From: Alphaproteobacteria bacterium
GTDB lineage: Bacteria; Pseudomonadota; Alphaproteobacteria; Kiloniellales; J153
Direction: 5' to 3'
DNA: 18,720 nt
Assembly: GCA_003693905.1 (NCBI GenBank)
Contig: RFLL01000044.1
Coordinates: 1-18,720, forward strand
Under the pieces are notes generated by a model. The model was given only the letters and a program-made list of their open reading frames with translations, was not told the DNA's origin and made no database searches. Every line of letters starts with the position of its first letter. Position 1 is the first letter of the stretch. Below are positions 6,156 to 13,269 of this stretch, piece by piece. A program made the translations under genes and the position numbers.

Positions 6156-7793
6156 CTAGAAGATCGGCAGCCGTTCCATCAACCCCGTCGAAATCCGGGT
6201 CAGGGTGTCGAAGGCCGGCACGTTGTTCAGGCCGATCCGCCATTCCAGCAGCACCAGGGCGACGAAGATCGAGATCAGGCCGAGAGTCCCGATCCAGAAC
6301 ACGATCGACGCACCCAGAGCCCATGCGCTGCGTGGTGCACAGTCCGAAGTTCCGACCGCACCATAAACCGGAACGGTAAAGGCTTGGCGAAGCTGTGTGA
6401 CGCTGGAGAAGGTTTCGCTCGACAACGCCAGCAGAAGGGAAAAGCCGACGCCGGACCCGATTCCCGCCATCAGCACCAGAACCAGGAAAATGTACCGGTT
6501 CGGGCCGCTGGGGATGGCCGGCACCGTCGGCGGTTCGAGAATCCGGAAGGTGACGTTTTCGGCCTCCAGCTCCTTGGCGCGGGAGATGCGCTCGGCCTCG
6601 CGACGCGAAAGAAGCTCGTTGTATTTGCCCCGGATGACGTCGTAGTCGCGGTTCAGTTTGGCCAGTTCGGCCTCGACCTCGGGCACGCGCGCGGCGATAT
6701 CGCGGATGCGCTTGACCTTGGCACGGGCCTGGGCCACGCGTTCGGTCAGGGTGGCGATGTTAGCTTCTTCCTGGACGAGCTGAACCTTGAGCTGTTCGTA
6801 CACCGGGTTGGATGTGCCTCCGGTTTCCGGAGACGGCGACGACGCTCCCTCCTGGCCCAATGCACGGGCGCGTTCGGCGGCGGCGTTGAGTTCCTCTTCC
6901 TGCAATTTCAGCAACGCTTCGAGTTTGCGCCGCGCGATCACGACATCGGGATGCTTGTCGGTATAGCGGCTGAGAAGATCGTCCAGGGTCTTCTGGATTT
7001 CGAGGATCTTGATATCGGTATCCGACGACGGCCCGAGACTGTTGGAAGGGGTCGACGAGGGCAGATATTGCGGGATGTCGGCCAGCTCCCGGCGCAGCGT
7101 CGCGCGGCGCAGCTCGGCGTCGCGCAGTTGCGATTCGGCCAGCGCCAGTTCCTGTTCGGCCGCTTCTATCTTGCCTTTGTATCCGGACTGCCCTCCCAGC
7201 AGGCCGATGTTCTCCTGCTGAAATCTGGCCAGGCGCTGTTCGGCTTCTTCAAGCTGTTTCTCATAGATCTGGATCTGCTCTTCGATGAAGCGCCGCGCGG
7301 TATCCATGTCTTCGCGGCTGCGACCGAGATTGTTCTCGACGAAAATGGTCAGCAACGCCTGTACGATATCGCGGGCCCGCTTCGGGTCGTTGTCGGTGAC
7401 CGAGATCGAGAACAGGTTGCTGCCGGTGCGCCCGACCCGGATACGATCGCCGAGGTCGGCGATCAGAAGCTCGAGTTCGGCCGGTGAATCGACCGTCAGG
7501 TCGAGGTCGGTCTGGCGAATCACCTTCTCCAGGTTGGGTCGGCTGACCAGGGTCTTCTGCATGAGTTCGAGCTCGGCCTCGGACTCGGTTTCGATCGCCA
7601 GCCCCTTGAGCAGCGGCCCCAGAATGTTGGCCGTATCGACATAGACAACGGTTGACGACTCATAATTGTCGGGCAGCGAGATGACCCCGATCCAGCCGAC
7701 GGCACAAACCAGCCACGAAACGATGAGGGCATAGCGCCGTCGCCGCCACGCGGCCCAGGCGTATGTCAGAATTTGCGAAATGATTTCTGCCAT
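6156..7793 (-). CDS. XrtA-type polysaccharide chain-length determinant (Wzz/GumC-like)
   Basis: This 545-residue inner-membrane polysaccharide co-polymerase sets EPS chain length and contacts the export lipoprotein and the tyrosine kinase. It has an N-terminal membrane segment (about 22-40), a large periplasmic part with a Wzz domain and long coiled coils (about 165-240 and 290-420), and the PxxPxxPNR motif at about 424-433. Membrane segments at about 433-456 and 493-517 follow. The length and layout fit the PEP-CTERM-locus family (TIGR03007 type), which lacks a fused kinase domain; the kinase is the next gene. The third membrane segment and 28-residue tail go beyond a minimal two-segment Wzz. 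The ATG is preceded by CAGGT with about 8 bases of spacing. Confidence 0.93.
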   Translation of the reverse strand: MAEIISQILTYAWAAWRRRRYALIVSWLVCAVGWIGVISLPDNYESSTVVYVDTANILGPLLKGLAIETESEAELELMQKTLVSRPNLEKVIRQTDLDLTVDSPAELELLIADLGDRIRVGRTGSNLFSISVTDNDPKRARDIVQALLTIFVENNLGRSREDMDTARRFIEEQIQIYEKQLEEAEQRLARFQQENIGLLGGQSGYKGKIEAAEQELALAESQLRDAELRRATLRRELADIPQYLPSSTPSNSLGPSSDTDIKILEIQKTLDDLLSRYTDKHPDVVIARRKLEALLKLQEEELNAAAERARALGQEGASSPSPETGGTSNPVYEQLKVQLVQEEANIATLTERVAQARAKVKRIRDIAARVPEVEAELAKLNRDYDVIRGKYNELLSRREAERISRAKELEAENVTFRILEPPTVPAIPSGPNRYIFLVLVLMAGIGSGVGFSLLLALSSETFSSVTQLRQAFTVPVYGAVGTSDCAPRSAWALGASIVFWIGTLGLISIFVALVLLEWRIGLNNVPAFDTLTRISTGLMERLPIF

Positions 7794-8152
7794 TGATGTC
7801 TACCTGACGATGATCGCCCAGATGGATCGTCCAGAGACCGGATGATCGCCTGTACCGAGCCCCCTCGGGTTGCGAAGCCACCGCCGTGAGGTCCATGGCC
7901 TCACAAAACGGACCCTCGCAAAACAGGGGCTTCGCGAAAAGAGCGCCTCGCGAAACGGTCCCCGGGCCGGGTGGGTCTTGACCGTATGCTCCGCCCCGAT
8001 CTCTCCTCCTGTTCGCACGTTCCGGTCGGTCGTTCCGTTGCCGGAGACAGGCGACCTCCTGCCGCCTCTCCCACAGGGCCCGTCTGCAAAGCGTTTCCCG
8101 CGAGGGAGCCGAGCCGTTGTCTGGTCCTGGAATATGCTCTCCGGAATTGGTT
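7794..8152. other. 359-base gene-free spacer between export and chain-length genes
   Basis: I see no supportable gene on either strand; the open frames here carry no recognisable motif. The spacer contains a four-copy short repeat array (7900-7956) and one unit of a 26-base duplication next to the export gene stop (8130-8155). It is unusually long for the middle of an export/chain-length operon and may carry a second promoter for the chain-length gene or an mRNA structure. No clear terminator hairpin with a T-run was found. Confidence 0.5.
7900..7956. repeat. Four short direct repeats, 15-16 base spacing
   Basis: The motif YTCRCRAAA occurs at 7900 (CTCACAAAA), 7915 (CTCGCAAAA), 7931 (TTCGCGAAAA) and 7947 (CTCGCGAAAC), with start-to-start spacing of 15, 16 and 16 bases. 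The array ends about 107 bases upstream of the chain-length start. Regular spacing suggests repeated protein-binding sites or decayed tandem duplication. Confidence 0.55.
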
Positions 8153-8181
8153 CTAGAATATGCTCTCCGGAATAATGATAA
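8130..8181. repeat. 26-base tandem duplication of the 3' end of the export gene
   Basis: GAATATGCTCTCCGGAAT occurs at 8130-8147 and again at 8156-8173 (period 26). On the coding strand the copy inside the gene encodes the terminal IPESIF just before the TAG at 8153-8155. The second copy sits just downstream of that stop, so the protein end is unaffected. Confidence 0.9.
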
Positions 8182-8782
8182 CGTCACCCGGCAACAGGTC
8201 GGCATTGGCCGAGATGTCGCCGTCCTTGAGAAGATCGGCAATGCGCACGCGGTACTGCCTCTGTTCGCCGTTGATCGTGCGCACCAGCGTCGCCCGGTTG
8301 CCGGCGGCGAATTCGGTCAGGCCCCCGACCTCGATCATGGCATCGAGAAGCGTCATTTTAGCCCGATAGGGGATCGCCCGCGGATTGGCCGCCTGGCCGA
8401 CGACGCGGATCTGTTCCGTGAAGTTGCCGACGAAATTGGACACGATCACGGTCACCAACGGCGACTGGATATACTGGGCCAGTTGTTCTTCGATTTCGCG
8501 CGACAGCTCCGTCGGGGTCTTGCCGGCGGCGACGAGGTCTTCGATCAGGGGGACCGAGATCCGCCCGTCGGGGCGCACCGGTACGTCGACCGAAAGGTCG
8601 GGATTGCGCCACACGAAAATGTTCAGATTGTCGCCGGGGCCGATCCGGTACAGAGGCTCCACCGCCGGCTGCTCGGCGATGGTCGGAAGTTCCTCGGTAC
8701 CGCTGCATCCGCCGACCGCGGCGGCGGCGGCGAAGGCCAGCAGGCAAATCGTTCTACGAACAGAGGTCGGACCAAAAGCCAT
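8153..8782 (-). CDS. XrtA-type outer-membrane polysaccharide export lipoprotein (Wza-like)
   Basis: This 209-residue protein of the polysaccharide export family would form or help form the outer-membrane EPS exit channel. It has a lipoprotein signal peptide with Arg9-Arg10, a hydrophobic stretch and lipobox VGGC with Cys26. Next come a poly-export domain (about 44-115, starting YRIGPGDNLNIFVWRNPDLS) and an SLBB-type domain (about 124-175, IRVVGQAANPRAIPYR). The end, LLPGDVIIIPESIF, is typical of the PEP-CTERM-locus export family (TIGR03027 type). I prefer ATG 8782: GGAG lies 9 bases before it, whereas the same GGAG abuts the in-frame ATG at 8791 with no spacing. It is the first gene of the minus-strand export operon and is divergent from the VanZ gene. 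Confidence 0.92.
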   Translation of the reverse strand: MAFGPTSVRRTICLLAFAAAAAVGGCSGTEELPTIAEQPAVEPLYRIGPGDNLNIFVWRNPDLSVDVPVRPDGRISVPLIEDLVAAGKTPTELSREIEEQLAQYIQSPLVTVIVSNFVGNFTEQIRVVGQAANPRAIPYRAKMTLLDAMIEVGGLTEFAAGNRATLVRTINGEQRQYRVRIADLLKDGDISANADLLPGDVIIIPESIF

Positions 8783-9104
8783 GGAAGCCATCTCCGATTA
8801 CGCTACGAGCCGCACAAACCGTCGATCGCAACGGGGAGTCCGATGACGAGGGACCGTCGGTCGTGGTGGGGCCGGTTCATGTCGTGACAAACAGAACGAT
8901 CATGCACCCCGAAACTGTTGATTTGCAAGATCGCAACCCCCTCCCCGCCCCGCGCGAAGATGCAGGGAGCGGGGATGAAGGGAGCGGGCCGGCTGCCGAT
9001 CGCAGCCTCGTCTCGTCCGCCATCATGTACCCGCCGCCGCCTGCCCGCCATCACCATCACCCGTCCCATCATGACCTGTCCGTCGTCGCACGCCCGTCAT
9101 CCAT

Positions 9105-9114
9105 ATCACGTGAT
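9105..9114. promoter_or_regulatory. Palindrome ATCACGTGAT, candidate operator
   Basis: This perfect 10-base palindrome lies in the divergent region, directly ahead of the 23-base repeat pair. It shares the TCACGTGA core with parS but not the flanking TGTT/AACA, so it is not called parS. Confidence 0.3.
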
Positions 9115-9117
9115 CGC

Positions 9118-9188
9118 CTCACAACACGGGAACTCGCGACCTCGGAATACGGGAACCCACGACATCAAAACCTCACAATACCGGGACC
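9118..9188. repeat. 23-base direct repeat pair plus a degenerate third copy
   Basis: Units at 9118-9140 and 9141-9163 share the plan CTC-x5-ACGGGAAC-x3-CGAC (ACGGGAAC exact in both). A degenerate third unit, CTCACAATACCGGGACC, lies at 9172-9188. The repeats are in non-coding DNA upstream of the VanZ gene and may be binding sites for a regulator. Confidence 0.6.
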
Positions 9189-9511
9189 GGTTCTTGATTC
9201 CGGCGCCGGACGAGCGAGTCACGCGCGAACAATCGGAACCGGCCAGTCCGAGCATCCGTCGGGCCGCGATCCGTGGTTGTAGACCGGTTGCAATCCTCCC
9301 TTTGTCCCCACGCCGCGGGTTGGACATTCAGACCTGTCGTTCGACCCTGCCGTGGCATCTTCCTTAGTCAAAAAACACCTACCATAAATCATCGCAAATG
9401 TATATCGGAAAGCTTGGAGAAAATTTCCTCAATTAATGTTAATAGACTGGGTAAAGGGGTCGAATTTTATATCAGCATGCGCAGACATCGCTTTTTCAGT
9501 GTGTTTCGACG

Positions 9512-10810
9512 ATGACGGGATACCCGTCTTTTGCGTATTTCTGGCGGCCAGCGATCGCCGCGGCGGTACTCTGTCTCGTCAGCGTCCTGAGCGCGGTTCC
9601 GCTCTGGCGCTATGTCGCGGTCGATACCGCCGCGTTGCCGTTTGTGCCGCCGCGCGCGGCGGGGGGCGGGCCGTGGCGGGCGACCGCGAGCGGAGCGGCA
9701 TTCGAGACCGGGAGGTCCGATTCCTCCGGCACCGGCGGTGGCAGCGTGCGCCTGAGTCCGGGTCCCGGACGCCCCGGAGGAGTGAGCGCGGTGCAGGCGC
9801 GACTGCCGCTGGGCGACGATCCCGATGACGATATTGATGCGGTGCGCGTCACGCTCGAACTCGAGGCCGAGGACCTGCGCCCCGGGCCCGCGGAATGGCA
9901 GGTCGGACGGGCGCAGGTATTGAGTGTCGATCGGCGCGGCCGGTTCTTGTGGTACTGGCCGCACGATATCGCACTCGTGCGGGCCTCTCAGCCGTGGCGG
10001 GGCTACGAGACCGTGATCCCCCGCAGCGATGACGTCGCGGTCATGTATCTGATGATCTATAACGGCGCCCGCACGGGGGTCCTGAGCGCCCGGGCGGTAC
10101 GCGCCGAAGCCCTGCACGAACGTCCCCTGTTCGTCGCCCTGCGCAGCGTGGTCATTCTCGCCTGGGTCGGCGTGGCAATGTGGAGCGCATGTCTTGTGGC
10201 CCGCGCCCGCCTGCGGCCGATTGTGCGCGTGCTGCTGCTGGGGACGGCGGGGCTTGCCGTGATCGGTGCCGTGCTGCCGCAGCCGCAACTGGCACATCTG
10301 ACGGCACCGGTCGAGGCAACCCTGTCCGCCTGGCTGGCGCCACCGCAACCGTCGGTTCCTGCTGCGGTGAGCGGGACATCGGCGTCCGGATCGCCGCTCT
10401 CCGGGGAGCCCCCTGCGCAGCCGACCCCTCGTCCCCGGCCGTCGGTTCCCCGGCCGTCGGTTCCCCGGGCGGCGGATGCGGCCCCGGCCGGGCTGCTCAC
10501 CACCCTGATCGGCGCGGCGCGCATCGGCCTCAAGCAGGTGGGCCATTTTGCGGTGTTCGCCCTGTTGGCTCTGATTGCTCTGGGGGCCGTGCCGCCTCGG
10601 CGCTGGCTGGCCGTCCTGGCCCTTCTGGTCACCTTCGCGCTGACCACCGAGGCGCTGCAACTGTTCGTAATCACGCGCAGTGCGCGCCTCGTCGATGTGG
10701 CGATCGATAGCGGCGGCCTGCTGAGCGGGGTCGCGGCGGCCGCGGTGCTCGGCAGGATTACGGCGGCGGCGCGGGGGTGGAGACGGCGCGCATCCGGCGC
10801 GCGGTCTTGA
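9512..10810 (+). CDS. VanZ-domain membrane protein with large N-terminal extracytoplasmic domain
   Basis: The product is 432 residues. A first membrane segment (about 10-31) precedes a mostly beta-type extracytoplasmic domain (about 35-203). Two membrane segments (about 207-229 and 238-256) and a Pro-rich linker (about 275-325) follow. The C-terminal VanZ-like domain (about 338-418) has the conserved pattern KQVGHFAVFALLAL, TTEALQLF and RSARLVDVAIDSGG. VanZ proteins were named for teicoplanin resistance, but in EPS loci they are common and their role is unknown; an assembly or lipid-carrier function is only a guess. ATG 9512 has a poor ribosome site. The gene stands alone on the plus strand, and its last 53 bases overlap the end of the opposing nucleotidyltransferase gene. 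Confidence 0.82.
   Translation: MTGYPSFAYFWRPAIAAAVLCLVSVLSAVPLWRYVAVDTAALPFVPPRAAGGGPWRATASGAAFETGRSDSSGTGGGSVRLSPGPGRPGGVSAVQARLPLGDDPDDDIDAVRVTLELEAEDLRPGPAEWQVGRAQVLSVDRRGRFLWYWPHDIALVRASQPWRGYETVIPRSDDVAVMYLMIYNGARTGVLSARAVRAEALHERPLFVALRSVVILAWVGVAMWSACLVARARLRPIVRVLLLGTAGLAVIGAVLPQPQLAHLTAPVEATLSAWLAPPQPSVPAAVSGTSASGSPLSGEPPAQPTPRPRPSVPRPSVPRAADAAPAGLLTTLIGAARIGLKQVGHFAVFALLALIALGAVPPRRWLAVLALLVTFALTTEALQLFVITRSARLVDVAIDSGGLLSGVAAAAVLGRITAAARGWRRRASGARS
10436..10465. repeat. 15-base in-frame tandem duplication in the VanZ linker
   Basis: CGGCCGTCGGTTCCC occurs twice back to back (10436-10450, 10451-10465), encoding RPSVPRPSVPR in the Pro-rich linker. A related partial copy (CCGTCGGTTCC) lies shortly upstream. 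Confidence 0.9.
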
Positions 10811-11879
10811 CCGCAAGATGACGGAGCAGAAGACCAGGCGGCATCTTCAGCCAGTGGGCACGCACGAACAGCAGCCACCGCGCGAACCCGGTTGCCCGTC
10901 GTCCGCTCCCGGCGCCGCCGGGCAGGATGGCGCGGACGACCAGGGCATCCATCAGCCTCGGCACCGGGGCGCGGGGGCCGAAGGCCGCGACGCGGTCCTG
11001 AATCGCGGCCGGGACCGTCGTGCCGCAGAACCGAGCGCAATAACGCAGGCAGTAGAAAAGCGGTCGCTCCATGCCGTGGCGGCACGCCCGCTCGATCAGC
11101 GTCTCCCAGAACCCGTCCTCGGTGGTGCCGAAGTGGGTCAGCAGATCGTGGAGGTCGAACAGGTTGCGCAGACCAAGACGCATGTCCTCGTTGAACAGGT
11201 GAACGGCGCTGTGCAGGACCATGTCGGCCGGGGCCAGGATTTTCAGAGGGCCGCCGGTGGCGGTGTCTGCGACCGGCCGCGCGGCGGCGAACAGAGCCGT
11301 GGTGTCGGGATGGGCACGGCTGGTGCGCGGCGCGATGGTGAAATGGATGTCGAGTTCGGTATCGCGTTCGCGGTGGCGCAGCGGCGGAATCTGGTGGGTC
11401 CAGTCGCGATAGTAGTGCTCGTCGTAGGGGTCGATCGGTCCGGCTTCCCAGCCGTGGGCGTGCACCGCGCGCTCGACGTCGCCGAGACGCTCCGGCGGCA
11501 CCAGAATGTCGAGATCACCGGCCAGACGCCCGCGCGCCGCCGGCAGGCCGGCGACCACATAGGCGCCACCTTTGAGCAGCACCACCGGAATCCCCAGCGG
11601 TACCAGCGCGCGGGCAACGCGGCGGGCCTCGTAGCGGCACACGGTCTGGTTCAGCGCCGCCACCGCGCGGGCGTCGGCCAGCAGGCCGCGGGCACGCGCC
11701 GGCACGCGGGCCAGCAGGCCGGTCCTTTCCAGGTCGACGGCCAGGCGGGCGAGGACGGCGTGCCGGCGCCCCTGCCAGATGACATCGTTCCAGCCGGCGG
11801 CGTCGAGGTCGAGGACGCAGCGCGGATCGCGCAGTGCCTGCAGCAGCGGATGGTCGGCACGTTCCGGGCCCGGCGTCAT
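10758..11879 (-). CDS. Nucleotidyltransferase-family protein (NTP_transf_5 type) of the PqqD/HprK-like cassette
   Basis: The protein has 373 residues. Around 98-131 it shows IPVVLLKGGAYVV, R118, GDLDILV (acidic pair D122/D124) and, later, TELDIHF with D177. These are the KG, DxD and third-acid positions expected of a nucleotidyltransferase fold (PF14907-like). The family transfers a nucleotidyl or related group to an unknown acceptor; in some lasso-peptide clusters relatives act after an HprK-like kinase. Its start overlaps the kinase stop (ATGA, 4 bases), so the two are translationally coupled. The last 53 bases overlap the end of the VanZ gene on the other strand. The C-terminal third is helical and Arg-rich. 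The substrate cannot be read from sequence; a sugar or protein acceptor are both possible. Confidence 0.85.
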   Translation of the reverse strand: MTPGPERADHPLLQALRDPRCVLDLDAAGWNDVIWQGRRHAVLARLAVDLERTGLLARVPARARGLLADARAVAALNQTVCRYEARRVARALVPLGIPVVLLKGGAYVVAGLPAARGRLAGDLDILVPPERLGDVERAVHAHGWEAGPIDPYDEHYYRDWTHQIPPLRHRERDTELDIHFTIAPRTSRAHPDTTALFAAARPVADTATGGPLKILAPADMVLHSAVHLFNEDMRLGLRNLFDLHDLLTHFGTTEDGFWETLIERACRHGMERPLFYCLRYCARFCGTTVPAAIQDRVAAFGPRAPVPRLMDALVVRAILPGGAGSGRRATGFARWLLFVRAHWLKMPPGLLLRHLAVKTARRMRAVSTPAPPP

Positions 11880-12865
11880 GCGGCCCCTCCGCCGCCGGCA
11901 GTGGCGTGAAGCTCGGTGATCGCCGCCACGGCCTGATCGATATCGCCGTACGTCAGGCGGTAGAACCGGCTCCGGTCGCTCAGTGCCGCCAGAGCTTCGA
12001 ACCCCGGGCGGCCGGTGGTGAAATAGTTGACGGCATTTTCGACCATCATCATGAAGCCGGCGGCCTTGGCGATCTCCTCCACGGCAAGATCGGCCCCCGG
12101 CCGGTAGGTGGGCGCGACGACCAGCGCCGGCGCTACCGTTTCGCCTGCGCGCCGGACCGCCTCAGGCCGGGGGTGAACGAAGGCAATCGTGCCCTTCACC
12201 GTATTCTCGAAGCGGGCGCTGAACCGGGCCTGCGGGTTGCGCGCCGCGATCCGGTCGATGGCCTCGTTCTTGAGCGAAATCGGCCGCGGGTTGGCGATGA
12301 TCTCGGGGATCCCGGGGACTCCGGGCTTCCGGCTGAGGTCGAGCAGCACCAGTTCATCGGACAGCAGGCGCCATCCTCCCTGACTCAGTGCAGCGCACAG
12401 CGTGCTTTTGCCCGATCCCGACGGCCCGGTCAGGATCACGGCGCGCCCCTCGCGCTCGACTGCTCCGGCGTGAAAGGTCAGATGGCGATGCACATAGCGG
12501 GCAATGCACCAGTTGAGGGTCGATTCGAACATGGCGAAGGCATAGGCCTCGGGAAACGGCTCGAACAGAGGCTCACCGTCGATGCGGGCCTGAACCCCCG
12601 GACGTCGGGCAGGCAGGCCGAAGCGGCCGGATGTGCGGGCGATGGTGAGGGGGAAATCGTGAATGGCCGGCGCCCGGGACACGCGATGGTCGGCATGGGC
12701 GGCGACCACGGCGCCAGCGCGGGCGGCGCTGTCGGTGCGCAGATGAACCACGAAGGCACCGGTCCCCAGCCACAGGCCGGTACCGGCCAGTATCCGCACG
12801 GCTTCGGGCAGCGCCAGATCGCCGACCCGGACTCGCGTACCGTCCGGCATCCTGCCGCTCACCAT
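11876..12865 (-). CDS. HPr-kinase-like kinase (HprK-related kinase A type)
   Basis: The product is 329 residues. The catalytic part has a Walker A loop GPSGSGKST (147-155), FHAGAVE with H132 just ahead, LLSDELVLLDL (167-177) with acidic D170/E171, and PRPISLKNE (193-201). These match the P-loop fold of HPr kinase/phosphorylase relatives that phosphorylate Ser on a protein or peptide. The N-terminal 110 residues are a separate domain. No HPr or PTS gene is nearby, so HPr is an unlikely substrate. Its start overlaps the PqqD stop by 7 bases (ATGGTGA) and its own stop overlaps the nucleotidyltransferase start, so PqqD, kinase and transferase are a coupled trio. A Met at residue 6 is an alternative start. 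The family (TIGR04352 type, as I recall it) is known from exosortase-type EPS loci. Confidence 0.88.
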   Translation of the reverse strand: MVSGRMPDGTRVRVGDLALPEAVRILAGTGLWLGTGAFVVHLRTDSAARAGAVVAAHADHRVSRAPAIHDFPLTIARTSGRFGLPARRPGVQARIDGEPLFEPFPEAYAFAMFESTLNWCIARYVHRHLTFHAGAVEREGRAVILTGPSGSGKSTLCAALSQGGWRLLSDELVLLDLSRKPGVPGIPEIIANPRPISLKNEAIDRIAARNPQARFSARFENTVKGTIAFVHPRPEAVRRAGETVAPALVVAPTYRPGADLAVEEIAKAAGFMMMVENAVNYFTTGRPGFEALAALSDRSRFYRLTYGDIDQAVAAITELHATAGGGGAA

Positions 12866-13200
12866 GAGCTTGCCGGAGGCGCCGGAGGATGGGGGGAAGG
12901 GGTCTCCACCTGCGCGATCAGGTCAAGATCTTCCAGCCGTTCCAGGATGGTGCGGATGGCGGCATCCAGACGCGCATCGGCCGGAACTTCAAGGAACGCG
13001 GCCAGATGCCGCGCCAGGGTGGCGGTGTCGGCCGGGCCGTCGAGAAGGCGCCGCAACACTTCGCCGGTGGCGATATCGAGCAGGTGAGTGTGGCCGGAAA
13101 GCGGATTGAAGACGACATAATCCCCGTCCCACTGCCGCCAGGGCAGGGAATCAGGTGCACACAGGCGCCACGTTGCCGTCGCTGCGTCCCGATTCTGAAT
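12859..13200 (-). CDS. PqqD-family peptide-binding protein, apparent ATT start
   Basis: This is a 113-residue PqqD/RRE-type protein. The conserved core is WRQWDGDYVVFNPLSGHTHLLD (about 21-42), then GEVLRRLL and a helical region. PqqD-like domains bind precursor peptides and present them to modifying enzymes. No ATG, GTG or TTG exists between the upstream in-frame stop (13219-13221) and this core. The first GTG (13057-13059) would remove the first 47 residues, including the entire core. ATT at 13198-13200 has AGGA exactly 7 bases ahead, so I place the start there; CTG at 13162-13164 is the alternative. The gene overlaps the kinase by 7 bases and follows the Tat-signal gene by 69 bases. It fits the HPr-rel-A PqqD chaperone family. 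Confidence 0.8.
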   Translation of the reverse strand: MQNRDAATATWRLCAPDSLPWRQWDGDYVVFNPLSGHTHLLDIATGEVLRRLLDGPADTATLARHLAAFLEVPADARLDAAIRTILERLEDLDLIAQVETPSPHPPAPPASSW

Positions 13201-13241
13201 GGGCGTTTCCTGGTGTCGTCAACGGTGTCAAAACCCGAGGG

Positions 13242-13261
13242 CGCCCCCTGCGTCCGGGGCG
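13242..13261 (-). terminator. Weak hairpin between the Tat-signal gene and the PqqD gene, possible attenuator
   Basis: CGCCCC (13242-13247) and GGGGCG (13256-13261) can pair around an 8-base loop. On the minus strand a GGGTTTTG stretch follows several bases later rather than a direct T-run, so full termination is doubtful. Its place just after the putative precursor gene would allow partial read-through that favours the upstream gene. Confidence 0.25.
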
Positions 13262-13269
13262 GATCGCTC

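Larger units (their letters stand above)
8783..9511. other. 729-base divergent intergenic control region
   Basis: No supportable gene is seen; open frames of 139-149 codons here lack motifs and look like GC-driven noise. It separates the EPS export operon from the VanZ gene. Contents: a weak minus-strand promoter candidate (TTGCAA at 8923-8928 and, 18 bases on, CATGAT at 8899-8904), the direct repeat AGGGAGCGGG at 8964 and 8979, the palindrome ATCACGTGAT, a 23-base repeat at 9118-9188, and an AT-rich stretch at about 9361-9500. The AT-rich part holds a weak plus-strand candidate (TAGACT at 9443-9448 and TTATAT at 9467-9472, spacing 18). The size and content suit a regulated divergent promoter region. 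Confidence 0.5.

Noticed and set aside
7900..7956. CRISPR array
   Set aside because: Repeats are only about 9 bases with 6-7 base gaps and are degenerate; no cas genes occur.
9105..9114. parS site for the window's ParB
   Set aside because: Only the TCACGTGA core fits; the flanks differ from TGTTTCACGTGAAACA. A GGCACGTGCC near 14344 is inside coding DNA and also fails.
8863..9367. Small plus-strand open frames of 139 and 149 codons in the divergent spacer
   Set aside because: They overlap each other in different frames, have no motifs or good ribosome sites, and run through the repeats and palindrome of the control region.
9467..10816. 449-codon minus-strand frame opposite the VanZ gene
   Set aside because: It is Arg/Gly/Pro-rich low-complexity sequence without a domain, and the plus-strand product has clear membrane segments and VanZ motifs.
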